DNA from: Spirochaetaceae bacterium
Lineage (GTDB): Bacteria > Spirochaetota > Spirochaetia > Treponematales > Breznakiellaceae
Length of the DNA stretch: 26,279 nt
Assembly (NCBI GenBank): GCA_031290855.1
Contig: JAISLM010000016.1
Coordinates: 1 to 26,279 of the forward strand
Reading direction: 5' to 3'
The notes below the pieces were generated by a model. That model made no database searches. It had not been told where the DNA came from and saw only the letters and a list, made by a program, of their open reading frames with translations. Both the position numbers and the translations under genes were made by a program. This document shows, in pieces, positions 23,602 to 26,279 of the stretch (positions within the stretch are counted from its first letter, which is position 1; the number at the start of each line of letters is the position of its first letter).

Positions 23602-25131
23602 TTAGTAGCCCACCTCCGGATAAACGATGATCCTTCCCGCCTCTTCCGCGCTGACGACACCCGCACCCGCCGCTATCTTCTTTAGTCTGATGTTGTACAT
23701 GAGTCCCATCGCCTGTATCACGATCAGCGGAGCGAGCGCCACGAGCGCCACGACGCCGAAAGCTTCCGTCATTATGTCGCCGCCCGACCCTTCGCAGACC
23801 CCCATCGCGAGCGGAAGCAGGAAGGTGGTCGTCAGCGGGCCGGAACAGACGCCGCCTGAGTCGAAGGCTATGCCGACAAAGATCCTCGGCACGAAAAATG
23901 TCAGCGTCAGCGCTATCAGGTAGCCCGGTATCAGAATGAACATCAGCGGAATCCCCAGCAGTATCCTCGTCATCGTTAGGGCGAGCGCCGAAGCCATCCC
24001 TATCGCGAGGGAACGCGCCATCGTCTTTTGCGGTATCGCGCCGGACGATATGTCCTCAACCTGTTTGTTAAGGACATGGACGGCCGGTTCCGCCATCACT
24101 ATGAAGTAACCCACCAGCATCCCCAGCGGTATCAGTATCCAGCGCAGGGAGGAGGCCGCCATCTCGGAACCCAGCAGGAGCCCCACCGGGATGAAGCCCA
24201 CGTTCACGCCGGTCAGAAAGACAAGCAACCCTATCAGCGTGTACAGGAAACCCATAGATATCCGCTTGAGTTGGTGCTTCTTGTAACGGCGGGAGACTAT
24301 CTGGAAGACCGCGAAGAAAAACACGAGCGCCGCGAGGGCGGTAATGACATCTTTCGCGTAACGCGGAAGATGCCGCAGAAAACTGTTCACGACATCCCTG
24401 GAGGTGGCGACATCGGGGATGGCGTGCGTTTCGACACTCGCGCCGGACGGGTTGAAGATTATGCCGAGCAGCATCACCGCCATGATCGGCCCCACACTGC
24501 AAAGCGAGACAAGTCCGAAGCTGTCGTCCTGCGATCCCCTGTCGCCCCGTATCGACACTACGCCGACGCCCATCGCCAAGATGAACGGCACCGTTATCGG
24601 ACCGGTAGTCACGCCGCCCGAATCGAAGGCGACCGGTATGAAGTTGACCGGGGTAAAGTAGGCGAGCGCGAAGGTCGCCGTATAAAATATCACCAGCAAC
24701 ACGGACAACCTTATCTTAAACAGTATGCGCAGCACCGCTATCACAAGAAAGATGCCCACCCCCGTGCCGACCGTCACGATCAGCGCGATAGAGGGCCTTA
24801 TCGACGGCACCTGCTGGGCAAGCACCTGCAAATCCGGCTCGGCAATCGTTATCACCAGCCCCATCAGAAAGCTCACGACGACGATCAGAAGCAGGTTCGG
24901 CGTCTTTGTAAGCTGGATGCCGATACCCTCGCCCATCGGCATCATCGCCATATCCGCGCCCATCGTAAAGAAACCCATCCCGACGACGAGCAGCGCCGCG
25001 CCCGCGAGGAACATCAGCATATTCCCTGCCGGTATCGGTACAAACACGACGCTCGCGAGCAACACGATCACCGTTATCGGAAGAACGGACGAGAACGCCT
25101 CCATTATTTTTTCATAAAGTATCCTATTCAT
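23602..25131 (-). CDS. DUF1538 integral membrane protein, internally duplicated
   Basis: 509 residues with about twelve hydrophobic segments in two homologous halves. The repeated motifs are AEPDLQVLAQQV (97-108) with AEPAVHVLNKQV (347-358), and AFDSGGVTTGP (168-178) with AFDSGGVCSGP (422-432). This matches the two-copy DUF1538 family, a predicted transporter commonly encoded beside P-II-like proteins. Substrate is unknown. First gene of an operon DUF1538, P-II tandem, livH. No good Shine-Dalgarno precedes the ATG. The upstream gap to the IS fragment at 25255 is 123 bp. Confidence 0.9.
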   Translation of the reverse strand: MNRILYEKIMEAFSSVLPITVIVLLASVVFVPIPAGNMLMFLAGAALLVVGMGFFTMGADMAMMPMGEGIGIQLTKTPNLLLIVVVSFLMGLVITIAEPDLQVLAQQVPSIRPSIALIVTVGTGVGIFLVIAVLRILFKIRLSVLLVIFYTATFALAYFTPVNFIPVAFDSGGVTTGPITVPFILAMGVGVVSIRGDRGSQDDSFGLVSLCSVGPIMAVMLLGIIFNPSGASVETHAIPDVATSRDVVNSFLRHLPRYAKDVITALAALVFFFAVFQIVSRRYKKHQLKRISMGFLYTLIGLLVFLTGVNVGFIPVGLLLGSEMAASSLRWILIPLGMLVGYFIVMAEPAVHVLNKQVEDISSGAIPQKTMARSLAIGMASALALTMTRILLGIPLMFILIPGYLIALTLTFFVPRIFVGIAFDSGGVCSGPLTTTFLLPLAMGVCEGSGGDIMTEAFGVVALVALAPLIVIQAMGLMYNIRLKKIAAGAGVVSAEEAGRIIVYPEVGY

Positions 25132-25254
25132 CGCTTTTATGATAAAAGAACGGGCGCGTTTTGTTAAGACACGCGGCGGTAATGAGCAATGAGGGGTGGA
25201 ATACGAGGGGCTGTGTCTCGTCCTGGTTTAAAGTTGACACATGGAGGTCAAACG

Positions 25255-25563
25255 ATGAGCGAGGTGGTACGATACGGCGAGGTGTTTAAGCTCCGGCTTG
25301 CGGGGGACGCGGCGAGCGGGAAATATAAGAGCCCTGACGAGGCGAGGCGCAGGAACGGGATCCGCGGGAGCCAGACACTAAGCAAGCGGGTAAAGCAATA
25401 CGGGCGGGAGGATACACTGCCCAAAAGGATAAAGGCGGGAACGATGAACGAGATTGATGAATTGCAGGCGGCCCGCAGCAGGATACGGGAAATGGAAGCG
25501 GCTTTGGCCGATGCGCACACTGGTTATTCGCAGTGGGGTCTGCTCCCCCGCCCCTTGGGCTAA
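25255..25563 (+). pseudogene. Truncated IS3-family transposase orfA
   Basis: ATG 25255 behind GGAGGTC opens a frame with the IS3-type helix-turn-helix N-terminus (VVRYGEVFKLRLAGD, GSQTLSKRVKQYG) and the leucine-zipper-like stretch (IRE-MEAALADAHTGY). After about residue 90 the sequence switches to the family 2 repeat and RAYT-like element, giving a nonsense tail and an early stop. No orfB follows. An inverted repeat GTGTC...GACAC at 25211-25238 may be the left end of the IS. Confidence 0.75.
25524..25552 (+). repeat. Dispersed repeat family 2, fragment
   Basis: TTATTCGCAGTGGGGTCTGC followed by TCCCCCGCC matches the start of the copy at 4200. It sits exactly at the junction of the broken orfA and the second RAYT-like element. 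Confidence 0.65.
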
Positions 25564-25666
25564 ACTTGACCCGTAATTCGGATTTCAGGGCAGGCGTATC
25601 CCCCTGGGCGGGTTCGGTTTGGCGAGGAAATGGCGGCCGCTGCGGTTCTGCGGCGGATTATGCCGC

Positions 25667-26263
25667 TTATCCGGGCGCCGGGGCCACGGGAAGGGGGTAT
25701 AGGCGAAAAAACGCGGCCCCGGCAGCCCGTTTCCCGCTGCGGGGTCTGACCCCACGGGCCGGGGAGGGCCCCACCGCCGCGTGCCCGGCGAGGCGTTTCC
25801 CATTGCGGGGTCTGACCCCGCAGGCCGGCGGGCCCCCCGCCGCCGCGCTTCCGGTGAGGCGTTTCCCGCTGCGGGGTCTGACCCCATGGGCCGCCTGCGG
25901 GGTCTCCTCTCCCGCCTCCACGCCGTCCGGCGGCTCCCCTTCCAGAATCCGCGACCGGTACCGGTCACCCCACAGGTGTCCCGTCCGTCCATTGTCCCGG
26001 TTGTACCTAATGGCGAAGGTTTGCTTCAGCCATTTCATTATCGCCGGCAGCTCGAACCCGTCCGCGGGCCTGATGTAAAAGGCCAGCCGGTCGCCGGCAA
26101 GACTCAAGCCCCGGACCGCGAAGACAAACCTGTTCGCGGTCTCCCGGAACACCCGGTCGAACAGCGCCGGCGCCCGCCCCCTTCGGAACAGGGGTTCCCT
26201 GTTGTTGACGCGGGTACTGATTTCGTACCACACGCCCTGTTTCAGCATTCTTAAATGTCTCAT
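25667..26263 (-). CDS. RAYT-like transposase-derived protein, HUH motif lost (copy B)
   Basis: 198 residues, intact frame. It has the same layout as copy A: MRHLRMLKQGVWYEISTRVN, then AGDRLAFYIRP where active members have the HFH motif, then MKWLKQTFAIRYNRD and RTGHLWGDRYRSRIL. The C-terminus has three 22-residue repeats with GVRP at 127, 149 and 171, ending FFRLYPLPVAPAPG as in copy A. Loss of both histidines in both copies implies that the change predates the duplication. No convincing Shine-Dalgarno precedes the ATG; ATATATTTA is conserved there instead. Confidence 0.75.
   Translation of the reverse strand: MRHLRMLKQGVWYEISTRVNNREPLFRRGRAPALFDRVFRETANRFVFAVRGLSLAGDRLAFYIRPADGFELPAIMKWLKQTFAIRYNRDNGRTGHLWGDRYRSRILEGEPPDGVEAGEETPQAAHGVRPRSGKRLTGSAAAGGPPACGVRPRNGKRLAGHAAVGPSPARGVRPRSGKRAAGAAFFRLYPLPVAPAPG
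25730..25895 (-). repeat. Three 66-bp in-frame tandem repeats with palindrome (copy B)
   Basis: Perfect GGGGTCTGACCCC occurs at 25741, 25807 and 25873, a strict 66-bp period that keeps the reading frame. On the coding strand the palindrome reads GGGGTCAGACCCC and encodes Gly-Val-Arg-Pro. Confidence 0.9.
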
Positions 26264-26279
26264 GTAAATATATGTGCGC

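Larger units (their letters stand above)
25545..26279 (-). mobile_element. RAYT-like element, copy B (runs off window)
   Basis: Homologous to 20985-21725 in the same orientation. The left boundary lies inside the broken orfA; the right boundary is beyond the window. With copy A it brackets the DUF1538, P-II and livH operon as direct repeats. Confidence 0.7.

Noticed and set aside
24028..25167. 379-codon plus-strand frame opposite the DUF1538 gene
   Set aside because: Composition dominated by H, R, D and Q typical of an antisense shadow; the opposite strand is an unmistakable membrane protein.
25533..26078. Plus-strand frame with repeated GLTP motifs
   Set aside because: Shadow of the RAYT-like gene; the palindrome reads open on both strands.

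Overview
The window looks like a spirochaete chromosome, most likely a Treponematales member of the kind found in termite or other guts. The main evidence is a flgL-fliW-csrA flagellar cassette, several exported or lipoprotein genes with permissive lipoboxes, an outer-membrane barrel-type protein, nitrogenase-family genes, and GC-rich coding sequence broken by AT-rich islands. Lineage is inferred from gene content and protein style; no rRNA gene or tRNA was seen.

Left part (1-8.5 kb). A minus-strand operon reads cysteine synthase, then a NifK-like subunit, then a NifD-like subunit, and runs off toward position 1. Divergent from it is a GAF-AAA+-HTH sigma-54 activator, followed by a TPR membrane protein and a lipoprotein with bacterial Ig-like domains. 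The NifD-like protein keeps the P-cluster cysteines and the cofactor cysteine. It has lost the cofactor histidine and three other residues central to N2 reduction, so it probably reduces something else. The adjacent cysteine synthase points to sulfur metabolism, possibly a relative of methylthio-alkane reductase.

Middle (8.5-20.6 kb). This part holds an MBL-fold hydrolase, a membrane protein, an exported nitroreductase, an outer-membrane protein, flgL-fliW-csrA, a decayed gene, an exported protein of mixed composition, a 50-codon gene, an exported MBL-fold protein and a small AT-rich membrane protein. Several genes in 11.2-20.9 kb are separated by copies of a roughly 100-bp dispersed repeat with the core palindrome GGGGTCAGACCCC. 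Some genes share a nearly identical leader and ribosome-binding site.

Right part (20.6-26.3 kb). An operon of a DUF1538 membrane protein, a tandem P-II-like protein and a LivH-type permease lies between two same-orientation copies of an element. Each copy encodes a protein related to REP-associated tyrosine transposases that has lost the HUH histidines. Both genes end in three in-frame 66-bp repeats, each carrying the same palindrome as the dispersed repeats. One copy interrupts an IS3-type transposase orfA. A second dispersed repeat (about 120 bp) occurs at 4.2 kb and, inverted, at 20.6 kb, with a fragment beside the second element. The two systems most worth study are the nitrogenase-like/CysK operon and this transposase-derived protein with its palindromic repeats.
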